This document shows, piece by piece, positions 1 to 9,058 of a DNA stretch of 64,000 bases. The notes beneath the pieces are model-generated. The model was not told where the DNA came from. It saw only the letters and a list, made by a program, of their open reading frames with translations, and did not search any database. This stretch comes from Aldehydirespirator sp965220645 (lineage in GTDB: Bacteria; Actinomycetota; Acidimicrobiia; Acidimicrobiales; Aldehydirespiratoraceae). The translations under genes were made by a program, and so were the position numbers. The DNA lies in assembly GCA_965220645.1 (NCBI GenBank), contig OZ244836.1, positions 2,356,001 to 2,420,000 of the forward strand. The letters are read 5' to 3'. Every line of letters starts with the position of its first letter. Within the stretch, counting starts at the first letter, position 1.

Positions 1-1
1 A

Positions 2-2257
2 GTGTTGGTGGACCGCCTCGTGCTGCGCGACGGGGTCGAGCGCCGGCTGACCGACTCGGTTGAGACCGCCCTGCGCCTGGCCGGCGGGATAGCCGAGATC
101 GAGATCGTCTCCCGGCCGAGCGGCGACAACATTGAAGTCATAGCCCGCGACGAGCCCCGGCGGATCGTGTTCAGCCAGCACCTGGCCCGACCCTCTGACG
201 GCAAGTCGTTCGAAGAGCTGGCCCCCCGCAACTTCTCGTTCAACTCGCCCTACGGCGCCTGCGGCCACTGCGACGGCCTCGGCACCGTGTTCGAGGTGGA
301 CCCCGAACTCGTCGTCCCCGACCCCGACGCCACGCTGGCCGGCGGGGCCATCACGCCCTGGACCGAGAGCCGGTCGCGCTACTACCCCCGGCTGCTGCAA
401 GCAGTCTGCGAGGAGTACGGCATACCCCGCGACGTGCCCTGGCGCTCGCTCAGCCCGCGCCAGCACGACATGCTGCTCTACGCCAAGGGAGTCAAGGGGC
501 GGGTTCAGGTGCGCTACCAGAACCGCTTCGGCCGCCGCCGGGTGTACCAGGCCCGCTTCGAGGGGATCGTCCCGCACCTGATGCGCCGCCACGACGAGAC
601 CGACAGCGACGCGTCCCGGGAGAACATCGAGGGGTACATGCGCAAGGTGCCGTGCCCGGACTGCGGCGGCGCCCGGCTCAACCCGCTGGCGCTGGCCGTC
701 ACCATCGACGGCCGCAACATCCATGAGCTGTGCGCCATATCGATCGCGGAGGCGGTCAAGGCCCTGGCCGAGATGCGTCTCGACGACCGCGACACCATGA
801 TCGCCGAGCAAGTCCTCAAGGAGATCCGGTCCCGGCTCGGCTTCCTGCTCGACGTGGGTCTCGATTACCTGAACCTGTCACGCAGCGCAGCCACCCTGGC
901 CGGGGGAGAGGCCCAGCGGATCCGGCTGGCCAGCCAGGTCGGATCGGGCCTGGTGGGGGTGCTGTACGTGCTCGACGAGCCTTCCATCGGGCTTCACCAA
1001 CGCGACAACCGCCGCCTCATCGAGACGCTGGTGCGAATGCGCGACCTTGGCAACACCGTGATGGTGGTCGAGCACGACGAGGAGACCATCCGGGTCGCCG
1101 ACCATGTGGTGGACATCGGGCCGGGCGCCGGCGAGCACGGCGGGACGATCGTCCATTCCGGATCGCTTGACGGCTTGCTCGACCTGAAGGAGTCGGTCAC
1201 CGGCCAATACTTGTCGGGCAGGCGCCGCATAGAGGTGCCCCAGATGCGCCGAAGCGGCGACGGCACTCGCCTGGTCGTGCGGGGTGCCCGGGAGAACAAC
1301 CTGGCCGACATCGACGTGGCCTTCCCGCTGCAGCAATTCGTGTGCGTGACCGGTGTGTCGGGCTCGGGCAAGTCGTCGCTGGTCAACGAGATCCTGCACC
1401 GGGCGCTGATGCAGCACATCTACCGGTCCAAGGCCCCGCCCGGGCGCCACACCCGCATCGACGGTGTCGGCCACCTCGACAAGGTGATCTGCATCGACCA
1501 GTCGCCCATTGGCCGAACCCCCCGGTCGAACCCGGCCACCTACACCGGGGTCTTCGACCACGTCCGCAAGCTGTTCGCCAACACCCAAGAATCGCGGGTG
1601 CGGGGCTACATGCCCGGGCGGTTCTCGTTCAACGTGAAGGGCGGGCGCTGCGAGGCCTGCCGGGGCGACGGCACCATCCGCATCGAGATGCACTTCCTGC
1701 CCGACGTGTACGTTCCCTGCGAGGTCTGTAAGGGCAAGCGCTACAACCGAGACACCCTCGAGGTCACGTTCAAGGGCCGCAACATCGCCGAGGTGTTGGG
1801 CATGCCCTGCGCCGACGCGCTGGAGTTCTTCGCTCACCAGCCGCCCATCGCCCGCCACATGGGCACACTGGTCGACGTGGGGCTCGGCTACGTACGACTC
1901 GGCCAGCCCGCGCCCACGCTGTCGGGCGGGGAGGCCCAGCGGGTGAAGCTCTCCAGCGAGCTGGCCAAGCGCTCCACCGGCCACACGATGTACATCCTCG
2001 ACGAGCCCACCACCGGACTGCACTTCGAGGACGTGCGCAAGCTGCTGGGCGTGCTGGGCAGGCTGGTCGACCAAGGCAACACCGTCGTGGTCATCGAGCA
2101 CAATCTGGATGTGGTCAAGACGGCCGACTGGATCATCGACCTCGGGCCCGAAGGCGGCTCGGGCGGGGGCAGGATCGTGGCCGAGGGCACTCCCGAGCAG
2201 GTGGCCGAGGTGCCCGAGAGCCACACCGGCCGCTACCTGCGCTCGATGCTGTGCTAA
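2..2257 (+). CDS. uvrA: UvrABC system protein A, 5'-truncated by window edge
   Basis: ATPase that scans DNA for bulky lesions and loads UvrB in nucleotide excision repair. About 751 residues are visible against roughly 950 for the family, so about 200 N-terminal residues, including the first Walker A, lie left of the window; the GTG at position 2 is unlikely to be the true start. Visible: the insertion-domain FNSPYGACGHC segment, a zinc motif beginning CPDCGG, a first ABC signature (LAGGEAQRIRL), a second Walker A (GVSGSGKSS), a zinc finger with paired CxxC (CEAC, then CEVC), and a second signature (LSGGEAQRVKL) followed by the Walker B segment ILDEPTTGLH. The stop overlaps the start of uvrC, implying translational coupling. 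Confidence 0.97.
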   Translation: MLVDRLVLRDGVERRLTDSVETALRLAGGIAEIEIVSRPSGDNIEVIARDEPRRIVFSQHLARPSDGKSFEELAPRNFSFNSPYGACGHCDGLGTVFEVDPELVVPDPDATLAGGAITPWTESRSRYYPRLLQAVCEEYGIPRDVPWRSLSPRQHDMLLYAKGVKGRVQVRYQNRFGRRRVYQARFEGIVPHLMRRHDETDSDASRENIEGYMRKVPCPDCGGARLNPLALAVTIDGRNIHELCAISIAEAVKALAEMRLDDRDTMIAEQVLKEIRSRLGFLLDVGLDYLNLSRSAATLAGGEAQRIRLASQVGSGLVGVLYVLDEPSIGLHQRDNRRLIETLVRMRDLGNTVMVVEHDEETIRVADHVVDIGPGAGEHGGTIVHSGSLDGLLDLKESVTGQYLSGRRRIEVPQMRRSGDGTRLVVRGARENNLADIDVAFPLQQFVCVTGVSGSGKSSLVNEILHRALMQHIYRSKAPPGRHTRIDGVGHLDKVICIDQSPIGRTPRSNPATYTGVFDHVRKLFANTQESRVRGYMPGRFSFNVKGGRCEACRGDGTIRIEMHFLPDVYVPCEVCKGKRYNRDTLEVTFKGRNIAEVLGMPCADALEFFAHQPPIARHMGTLVDVGLGYVRLGQPAPTLSGGEAQRVKLSSELAKRSTGHTMYILDEPTTGLHFEDVRKLLGVLGRLVDQGNTVVVIEHNLDVVKTADWIIDLGPEGGSGGGRIVAEGTPEQVAEVPESHTGRYLRSMLC

Positions 2258-4107
2258 AACGGCCGCCGGCGGGTTCGATTCCGGACGCACCCGGGTCGTA
2301 CCAATTCCTCGACGCTGAGGGCAGGGCGATATACGTCGGCAAGGCCAAGAGCCTGCGCTCCCGGCTCAACAACTACTTCGGGTCGCACCTGCCCCTGCGC
2401 ACCCGCCAGATGGTGGACGCAGCCGCATCGGTGGAGTGGATCCAGGTGGCCAACGAGGTCGAGGCGCTGATGCTCGAGTTCTCGCTGATCCAGCGCCACC
2501 GGCCCCGGTTCAACGTGCGCTACACCGACGACAAGTCGTACCCGTTCCTGTGCGTGACCATGCTCGACGAGTGGCCCCGGGCCATGGTCATGCGGGGCCG
2601 GCGCCGCAAGGGCAACCGCTACTTCGGCCCCTACGGCCACGCCTACGCCATCCGCGACACCCTCGACCTGCTGCTGCGCACGTTCCCGATACGCACATGC
2701 ACCGACGGCAAGTTCCGCCGGTACGCCAGCCTGGGCAAGCCCTGCCTGCTGTATCACATCGAGAAGTGCTCGGGCCCGTGCGTGGGCGAGGTCTCGGCCG
2801 ACGGCTACGCCGAGATGGTGGCTGAGCTGCTTCGCTTCCTGGAGGGCGACAGCGACCCGGTGCTGGACCGGCTCGAATCGGAGATGGCAGCCGCGGCCAG
2901 CGAGCTGGACTACGAGCGGGCGGCCCGGCTGCGGGACCGGCTCGCCGCGGTGCGCAAGGCGGTCGAGACCCAGCAGATGGTTGGGTCTCGCAACGAGGAC
3001 TTCGACGTGATCGGGCTGGTCGACGACGCACTGGAGGCCGCGGTTCAGGTGTTCTTCGTTCGGCGGGGCCGCGTGATGGGACGCCGGGGCTTCATGATCG
3101 ACAAGGCCGAGGACCTCGACCGGGCCGAGCTGGTGAGCCGGGCGCTGGAGCGGCTGTACTTCGACGACAACCCGCTGGGCTGGCCCAAGCTCGTGCTGGC
3201 CCCCGATATGCCGGCCGAGGTTGGCCTCTACACCGAATGGCTTAGCGAGATGCGGGGCTCGCGGGTCGAGATCCGGGTACCACAACGGGGCTCCAAGCGG
3301 GCCCTGCAAGCCACCGTGATCCGCAACGCCGAGGAATCCTTCACCCGGCACCGGCTCAAGCGCAGCACCGACCACAACAGCCGGGCCCGGGCCCTGAACG
3401 AGCTCCAGAACCACCTAGGGCTTGCCGAAGCGCCGCTGAGGATCGAGTGCTTCGACATGAGCCACCTGTCCGGGCAGGACTATGTCGGTTCGATGGTGGT
3501 GCTGGAGGACGGCCTGCCCAAGAAGGCCGACTACCGGCGGTTCAAGATCCGCACCGTGGCCGGCAACGACGACTTCGCGGCGATGCACGAGGTGCTCACC
3601 CGGCGTCTGACCGGCTACCTGGAGCAGCGGGCCCGGCCCGTGGCCGAGCGCGACGGGAGGTTCTCCTATCCTCCGCAACTGCTGTTGGTGGACGGAGGCA
3701 AGGGACAGCTTGGCGTGGCCATGCAGGTGTTGGATGAACTCGGCCTCGAGGAGGACATCCCCGCCGCGGCGCTGGCCAAACAGTTCGAGGAGGTGTTCGT
3801 GCCCGGCCGGTCCGGCCCCGTGCGGATCCCGCGCCAGTCGGAGGCCCTGTACATGCTGCAGCGCATCCGCGACGAGAGCCACCGCTTCGCGATCGAGTAT
3901 CACCGCAGCCTGCGCGGCAAGCGCATGACCCACTCCGCCCTCGACGGCATCGCCGGCCTGGGACCGGTCCGCAAGGCCCGCCTCACCAAGGAACTGGGAG
4001 GCGTTCGGGCTGTCCAGCGAGCGGAGCTGCACGAGCTCAAGGCCCTGCGGTGGCTGCCCGACGGGGTGGCCGAGAACGTCCACGCCGCGCTTCACCGCGG
4101 CGGCTGA
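2251..4107 (+). CDS. uvrC: UvrABC system protein C (excinuclease)
   Basis: Endonuclease subunit that makes the 3' and 5' incisions around a lesion marked by UvrA and UvrB. The 618 residues match the family size. Domain order: GIY-YIG nuclease (GSYQF near residue 14, then IYVGKAKSLRSRL), a cysteine cluster near residues 149-175, a UVR motif for UvrB contact near residues 205-240 (ELDYERAARLRDRL), an RNase H-like nuclease domain (IECFDMSHLSGQDYVGSMVV) and a C-terminal helix-hairpin-helix (IAGLGPVRKARL). The GTG start lies inside the last codons of uvrA, overlapping it by 7 bases, so the two are coupled. Confidence 0.97.
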   Translation: MLKRPPAGSIPDAPGSYQFLDAEGRAIYVGKAKSLRSRLNNYFGSHLPLRTRQMVDAAASVEWIQVANEVEALMLEFSLIQRHRPRFNVRYTDDKSYPFLCVTMLDEWPRAMVMRGRRRKGNRYFGPYGHAYAIRDTLDLLLRTFPIRTCTDGKFRRYASLGKPCLLYHIEKCSGPCVGEVSADGYAEMVAELLRFLEGDSDPVLDRLESEMAAAASELDYERAARLRDRLAAVRKAVETQQMVGSRNEDFDVIGLVDDALEAAVQVFFVRRGRVMGRRGFMIDKAEDLDRAELVSRALERLYFDDNPLGWPKLVLAPDMPAEVGLYTEWLSEMRGSRVEIRVPQRGSKRALQATVIRNAEESFTRHRLKRSTDHNSRARALNELQNHLGLAEAPLRIECFDMSHLSGQDYVGSMVVLEDGLPKKADYRRFKIRTVAGNDDFAAMHEVLTRRLTGYLEQRARPVAERDGRFSYPPQLLLVDGGKGQLGVAMQVLDELGLEEDIPAAALAKQFEEVFVPGRSGPVRIPRQSEALYMLQRIRDESHRFAIEYHRSLRGKRMTHSALDGIAGLGPVRKARLTKELGGVRAVQRAELHELKALRWLPDGVAENVHAALHRGG

Positions 4108-4164
4108 GCCTCGCCTGCAACGTTCCTCGCCGGCAACGTTTGGGCCAGTCTCGACGCGAATTCC

Positions 4165-4219
4165 CGCGATATAGACAAGAAAGCGCGATATTCAGCGGGT
4201 TGCGTATGCAACTTAGACT
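4165..4219 (+). promoter_or_regulatory. Candidate promoter/operator of the SDR-hydantoinase operon
   Basis: The 138-bp gap after uvrC holds two direct copies of CGCGATAT (4165-4172 and 4184-4191), 19 bp apart, and a TAGACT -10-like hexamer at 4214-4219. A start of transcription near 4226 would leave a short leader carrying the strong AAGGAGGT at 4231-4238. No good -35 is visible, so both the promoter and its possible operator are tentative. Confidence 0.35.
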
Positions 4220-4245
4220 GGTCGTTGGCGAAGGAGGTTCACCAG

Positions 4246-5049
4246 GTGCACGACTCTCTGAAGAGCAAGGTCGTGCTTGTGACCGGGGCTGGACGCGGCA
4301 TCGGCCGGGCGATAGCTGAGCGCTTCGCCGGGGTCGGATCGACCGTCGCGGTCAACGACATCGACCGCGAGGCTGCGGCCGCTACCGCCGAGGCGATCAG
4401 CGACCGTGCCGGCTCCGCGATGGCGGTGCAGGCCGACGTTTCCGACAGCGGCCAGGTAGGCACCATGATCGACGCGGTCATGGCCGAGCAGGGACGGATC
4501 GACGTGCTGGTCAACAACGCCGGGATCGTCAGCCCGACGCTCCACTTCTTCGAGGCGACCGAGGAATGGTGGCGCCGCATCATCGATGTCAACCTGACCG
4601 GGCACTTCCTGGTGTCGCAGCCCGTGGCCCGCATCATGGCCGCCCAAGGAGGCGGCAGCATCATCAACATGAGCTCGGGTGGCGCCACCCGGGCCCACCG
4701 GTCATTCACGGCCTACGACGCCACCAAGGGCGGGATCGAGGCTCTGACCAGAGCGATGGCGCTGGACCTGGGCCCCTACAACGTACGGGTCAATGCGCTG
4801 GTCCCCGGGTCGATCGACACGACCGGAATGTCTAGCGACCAGCGGGCACTGCGGGGAGAGAACGTTCCCCTCGGCCGGATCGGCGAGCCCCTCGACATGA
4901 CCGGCGGCGCGCTGTTCCTGGCATCCGACGACGCCGCCTACATCACCGGATCCACGCTGCGGGTGGACGGCGGCATGCTCGCCCAGCAGCGCTCGGCCAC
5001 GGTGGACATCATTCCGCCCAGCACGTTCCCAGCGATCCAGGACCTGTAG
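4246..5049 (+). CDS. Short-chain dehydrogenase/reductase (SDR)
   Basis: Classical NAD(P)-dependent oxidoreductase of 267 residues. Visible motifs: the nucleotide-binding TGAGRGIG near residue 14, VLVNNAG near residue 85, a serine in the MSSGGA segment, and the catalytic YDATK. The substrate cannot be read from sequence. GTG 4246 is chosen because AAGGAGGT sits 7 nt upstream; an in-frame TTG at 4225 lies before that ribosome-binding site and is less likely. The next gene, a hydantoinase/oxoprolinase, follows after a duplicated junction and is probably co-transcribed, suggesting a small catabolic operon inserted between uvrC and rapZ. Confidence 0.9.
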   Translation: MHDSLKSKVVLVTGAGRGIGRAIAERFAGVGSTVAVNDIDREAAAATAEAISDRAGSAMAVQADVSDSGQVGTMIDAVMAEQGRIDVLVNNAGIVSPTLHFFEATEEWWRRIIDVNLTGHFLVSQPVARIMAAQGGGSIINMSSGGATRAHRSFTAYDATKGGIEALTRAMALDLGPYNVRVNALVPGSIDTTGMSSDQRALRGENVPLGRIGEPLDMTGGALFLASDDAAYITGSTLRVDGGMLAQQRSATVDIIPPSTFPAIQDL

Positions 5050-5134
5050 CGGTGGAGCGAACGGCGGCTGGGGTGAACACCGCCGTGTCGTACGGCTTCG
5101 ACGCGGCGATCGAGGATCTGTAGCCGTGGAGCGA
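5032..5134 (+). repeat. Direct repeat at the SDR-hydantoinase junction with a micro-ORF between
   Basis: Bases 5032-5060 and 5106-5134 match over 29 bp with three differences. Each copy spans a CTGTAG stop and the following GTGGAGCGA start. The first copy closes the SDR; the second opens the hydantoinase. Between them GTG 5052 begins a 23-codon frame ending at TAG 5121-5123; it starts MERTAA, like the hydantoinase (MERVAA), and ends AIEDL, like the SDR (AIQDL). This looks like a 74-bp tandem duplication of the gene junction rather than a real gene. Confidence 0.75.
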
Positions 5135-8100
5135 GTCGCGGCCGCGTTCCGGATCGGAGTCGACGTCGGGGGCACCTTCACAGACGTTGCCCTCGAACGT
5201 CCCGACGGCACGTTCGCGTCCATCAAGGTCCTCACCACTCACCAGCGGCCCGAAGAGGCAGTCCTTGCCGGCATATCGGCCGTCATTGAGCGAGAGGGCA
5301 CAGCCCTCGACAAGATCACGCAGATCATCCACGGCACAACCCTGGCCACCAACGCCCTGATAGAACGCCGCGGCGCGAGGACCGCCCTGGTGACCACCGC
5401 AGGCTTCCGCGATGTGATCGAGACCCGCACCGAGAGCCGCTTCGAGCAGTACGACCTCAACATCGTTCTCCCGGCGCCCCTGATCGAGCGCAAGGATCGC
5501 TTCGTCGTGCCCGAGCGGGTCGGAGCCGGCGGCGAAGTGCTGCGGCCCTTCGACGTGCGGGCTGCCCGGACGGTTGTGGCCCAGCTGGTGGACGGCGGAT
5601 ACGAGTCGGTGGCGGTCGGGTTCATGCACAGCTACAGGAATCCCCATCACGAGCGCCGGTTCCGGGACCTGCTGCGTGAGGCCACCCCGTCGGTGGCCGT
5701 GTCGCTGAGCTGCGAGGTCTCGCCCCAGATGCGGGAGTTCGAGCGCTTCAACACGGTCTGCGCCAACGCCTACGTGCAACCGCTGATCGCTACGTACCTG
5801 CGGAGGCTGGAGTCGGAACTGCAGCGCATGGGAGCAGCGTGCCCGCTGCTGTTGATCCACTCCGGCGGAGGCCTGATCAGCAGCGACGCCGCAGCATCAT
5901 TCCCCGTAAGGCTCGTCGAGTCGGGCCCGGCCGGTGGAGCGATCTTTGCGGCGCACCTGGCCGGGGCCCATCGTCGCGACCGGATCGTCTCGTACGACAT
6001 GGGCGGCACTACCGCGAAGATCGCGCTGATCGAGGACTGCTCGCCCCGCACGGCCAAGACATTCGAGACGGCCCGCACTGCCCGCTTCAAGAAGGGCAGC
6101 GGGATGCCGATCTCGGTCCCGACCATCGAGATGATCGAGATCGGCGCGGGCGGTGGATCCATCGCCACAGTCGACACGCTGGGCCAGATCCGGGTGGGGC
6201 CGCATAGCGCGGGAGCCGAGCCCGGTCCAGCGTGCTATGCCCTGGGCGGGACAGCCGCGACCGTCACCGACGCCAACGCGCAGCTCGGACGGTTGCATCC
6301 GGAGAATTTCCTTGCGCCCGACATCTCGCTGACGCCGGAGATGTCAACCGACGCCCTCCGCGGCTGCGTGGGCACGCCCCTGGGCCTCGACGACGATGCC
6401 GCTGCGGTGGGGGTAGCCGAGGTCGTCGACGAGAACATGGCCAACGCGGCCCGGACCCACGCCGTGGAGAGCGGCAAGGACTTGGCCGGCTACTCGATGG
6501 TCGCCTTCGGAGGGGCTGCGCCGCTCCACGCCTGCCGCCTGATCGACAAGTTGGGCATAGACGAGGTGCTGGTGCCGGTCGGCGCGGGCGTCGGCTCGGC
6601 CATCGGGTTCCTGCTCGCTCCGTTCTCCTACGAGGCCACCCGCAGCTTCTACACCAGCTCCGAGAACTTCGACACTGACGGTGTCAGCGCGGTGCTGGAG
6701 GAGTTGGCCGCGGAGGCCGAGGCGTTCGTGCGCATGGGCACGTCCGAGGCGGTCACCGTCGAGCGCGAGGTGTTGATGAGATACCGCGGCCAGGGCTGGG
6801 AGATCCCGGTGACCCTGCCCCACGGTGACTTCGACGAGATCGCGGCGGGCGAGCTCACAAACACTTTCGTCAAGGCCTACGAGGCCTTCTTCGGCCGCGC
6901 CATCGAAGGTCTCACCATCGAGGCGGTGAGCTGGTCGGTGCGGGTGTCCTCGCGGCGTGAGGCACCGCAGGCAGTCGAGCCCCGGCCAGCGGACCGTCCC
7001 CTCCCAACCGTCAGCAGCCGGCTGGTCTACGACCCGTCCGCGGGGAGCTACGTGGCCACCGCCCTGTTCGAGCGGGGTGCGCTCACGGTCGGAGACACCG
7101 TGGCTGGGCCGGCGCTGATCACCGAGGACCAGACCACGACGGTGCTCGGATCTGAGCACACGGCTGTTGTGCAGCCCGACCTGACCCTCAGCATCACCCG
7201 CTCAGACCGCGACCCGATCTCGAACCGATCGGCGTTCAGCCACCAGGACAGCAGCCGCCAACTCAGCCGCAGCCGCCAGGACGCGGATGTCGCCCAGCGC
7301 GAGGTCCCGATGCAGATCATGTGGAACCGACTCGTATCGGTTGTCGAGGAGCAGGCGCTGACCCTGGTGCGAACCGCGTTCTCGACGTCGGTGCGGGAGG
7401 CCGGCGACCTGTCGGCAGGGGTCTTCGACCGCAGGGGCCGCCTGATCGCCCAGGCCGTAACCGGGACGCCGGGCCATGTCAACACCATGGCCGCGGCCCT
7501 GGGCCACTTCATCAACGAGATCGGGGCCGACAGCATGCGCCCCGGCGATGTGTATCTCACCAACGACCCATGGAAGGGCACCGGCCACCTCCACGACATC
7601 ACCGTGGCCACGCCGGTGTTCACCAGAGGCCGAGCGGGTAGGCGAGCGAGTCCGGCTCATACGGGCGAGGCCGTGGCCCGAGCGGCCCGTGAGCGCAGCG
7701 AACAAGAGCGGAAGAAACCCCCTGGCACCGCGACGGACTCTCTTGGCGACCACGCCGGCGAGCCGGAAATCCTGATCGGCTTCTTCGCCTCGACTGCGCA
7801 TGTGGTCGACATCGGCGGCCGCGGGTTCGGCCCCGACGCCCGCGAGCTGTACGAGGAAGGCATCCGCATACCGATCATGCGATGGGCCGAGCGGGGCCGG
7901 CTCAACCGGGATCTGGTCAACATCGTGCGCTGCAACGTGCGCGAGCCCGACCAGGTGATCGGCGACATACACGGTCTGGCCGCCTCCAACGAGACCGGCC
8001 GGCGGCGGCTGCTCGACATGCTGGCCGAGTTCGGCCTGGCCGACCTGGAAGAGCTGGCCGCCTTCGTGTTCGACCGCACCCGGAGAGCCACCCTTGCAGC

Positions 8101-9037
8101 ACTGGCGAGGGTCCCCAACGGCGTGTACCGCAACACCATGCGGGTGGACGGATACGGCGACCCGGTCACCCTGGCCGCCGCGGTGACCGTCTCCGACGAC
8201 GGCATGCACGCCGACTTCGCCGGGACGTCGCGCGTTAGCCCGTTCGGCATCAACGTCCCGCTCACCTACGCGCAGGCGTACTTCACCTACGGGATGCTGG
8301 TGGCGCTGGCGCCGGAATTGCCCAACAACTACGCCTCCCTGCTGCCCTTCACGGTGAGCGCTCCGCCGGGCGCGATCCTCAACGCGGTCGAGCCCGACCC
8401 GGTGGCGGTGCGCCACGTGATCGGCCATTTCGTGACGGACCTGGGCCTGGGAGCCGTCGCACAGGCCCTGCCCGATGTCGTGCCGGCTGAGGGCTCCGGA
8501 GCGTTGTGGAACTTCCAGGCCAGCGCCCGCAGCGCAGATGTGTCCGACCCGCGGCCGCCGGTGGAGATGCTGATGTTCAACAGCGGGGGGAGCGGCGCCC
8601 GACCCGGCCTTGACGGGCTCACCGCCACGGCCTTCCCGTCGGGTGTGAGGACCATGAGCGTCGAGGCCACCGAGCAGGTCGGCCCGATCGTGGTGTGGCG
8701 CAAGGAGATCCGCTCCGGCAGCGGAGGCGCGGGCCGCTTCCGGGGAGGGCTGGGACAGACCATCGAGATCAGCCCGGCCGAGGGCTACCTGTTCGAGTTC
8801 TCGGCCATGTTCGACCGGGTGGACAACCCGGCCCGGGGCCGGGCGGGAGGACAGGACGGCGCACCGGGCGCGGTTCGTCTCGACGACGGCACACCCTTCG
8901 GCTCCAAGGGCAAGCAGACCGTGCCCGCGGGCCGGCGGCTGATTCTGGAACTTCCCGGCGGCGGGGGCTTCGGCGACCCGGACCAGCGTGATCCGGCCGC
9001 CGCCGCCAACGACGTCGCCCAGGGCTACGTGTCTTGA
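5126..9037 (+). CDS. Fused hydantoinase/5-oxoprolinase (HyuA-HyuB), with in-frame insertion
   Basis: ATP-dependent ring-opening amidohydrolase of the hydantoinase/oxoprolinase family; substrates are cyclic amides such as hydantoins or 5-oxoproline. Residues 1 to about 690 are the HyuA half (IGVDVGGTFTDVAL at the N-terminus, then HGTTLATNALIER and SYDMGGTTAKIAL). A linker near 695-725 leads to the HyuB half (SVREAGDLSAGVFD, YLTNDPWKGTGHLHD). At 1303 residues it resembles the eukaryotic single-chain arrangement; bacteria usually keep two genes. Oddity: residues about 834-880, between TPVF and IGFFASTAHVVD where relatives have only a few residues, hold a low-complexity stretch with ARAARERSEQER encoded by a dispersed repeat. 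The frame stays open, so the protein may still be made. Confidence 0.92.
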   Translation: MERVAAAFRIGVDVGGTFTDVALERPDGTFASIKVLTTHQRPEEAVLAGISAVIEREGTALDKITQIIHGTTLATNALIERRGARTALVTTAGFRDVIETRTESRFEQYDLNIVLPAPLIERKDRFVVPERVGAGGEVLRPFDVRAARTVVAQLVDGGYESVAVGFMHSYRNPHHERRFRDLLREATPSVAVSLSCEVSPQMREFERFNTVCANAYVQPLIATYLRRLESELQRMGAACPLLLIHSGGGLISSDAAASFPVRLVESGPAGGAIFAAHLAGAHRRDRIVSYDMGGTTAKIALIEDCSPRTAKTFETARTARFKKGSGMPISVPTIEMIEIGAGGGSIATVDTLGQIRVGPHSAGAEPGPACYALGGTAATVTDANAQLGRLHPENFLAPDISLTPEMSTDALRGCVGTPLGLDDDAAAVGVAEVVDENMANAARTHAVESGKDLAGYSMVAFGGAAPLHACRLIDKLGIDEVLVPVGAGVGSAIGFLLAPFSYEATRSFYTSSENFDTDGVSAVLEELAAEAEAFVRMGTSEAVTVEREVLMRYRGQGWEIPVTLPHGDFDEIAAGELTNTFVKAYEAFFGRAIEGLTIEAVSWSVRVSSRREAPQAVEPRPADRPLPTVSSRLVYDPSAGSYVATALFERGALTVGDTVAGPALITEDQTTTVLGSEHTAVVQPDLTLSITRSDRDPISNRSAFSHQDSSRQLSRSRQDADVAQREVPMQIMWNRLVSVVEEQALTLVRTAFSTSVREAGDLSAGVFDRRGRLIAQAVTGTPGHVNTMAAALGHFINEIGADSMRPGDVYLTNDPWKGTGHLHDITVATPVFTRGRAGRRASPAHTGEAVARAARERSEQERKKPPGTATDSLGDHAGEPEILIGFFASTAHVVDIGGRGFGPDARELYEEGIRIPIMRWAERGRLNRDLVNIVRCNVREPDQVIGDIHGLAASNETGRRRLLDMLAEFGLADLEELAAFVFDRTRRATLAALARVPNGVYRNTMRVDGYGDPVTLAAAVTVSDDGMHADFAGTSRVSPFGINVPLTYAQAYFTYGMLVALAPELPNNYASLLPFTVSAPPGAILNAVEPDPVAVRHVIGHFVTDLGLGAVAQALPDVVPAEGSGALWNFQASARSADVSDPRPPVEMLMFNSGGSGARPGLDGLTATAFPSGVRTMSVEATEQVGPIVVWRKEIRSGSGGAGRFRGGLGQTIEISPAEGYLFEFSAMFDRVDNPARGRAGGQDGAPGAVRLDDGTPFGSKGKQTVPAGRRLILELPGGGGFGDPDQRDPAAAANDVAQGYVS
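7665..7711 (+). repeat. Dispersed coding repeat, copy A (inside the HyuB domain)
   Basis: This 47-bp stretch matches the reverse complement of 14199-14245 with one mismatch. Its 35-bp core matches two tandem copies at 53400-53489 with one mismatch. Here it is read as ARAARERSEQER within the insertion of the hydantoinase B domain, the same frame as in the TIGR03084 gene. Confidence 0.85.
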
Positions 9038-9058
9038 AGCACGCCTCGAAGCACTCCT

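Noticed and set aside
5126..9037. Artificial fusion of two genes hyuA and hyuB by a sequencing error
   Set aside because: The frame runs through both halves with a plausible linker and no leftover start or stop signals at the join, and single-chain oxoprolinases exist in eukaryotes.
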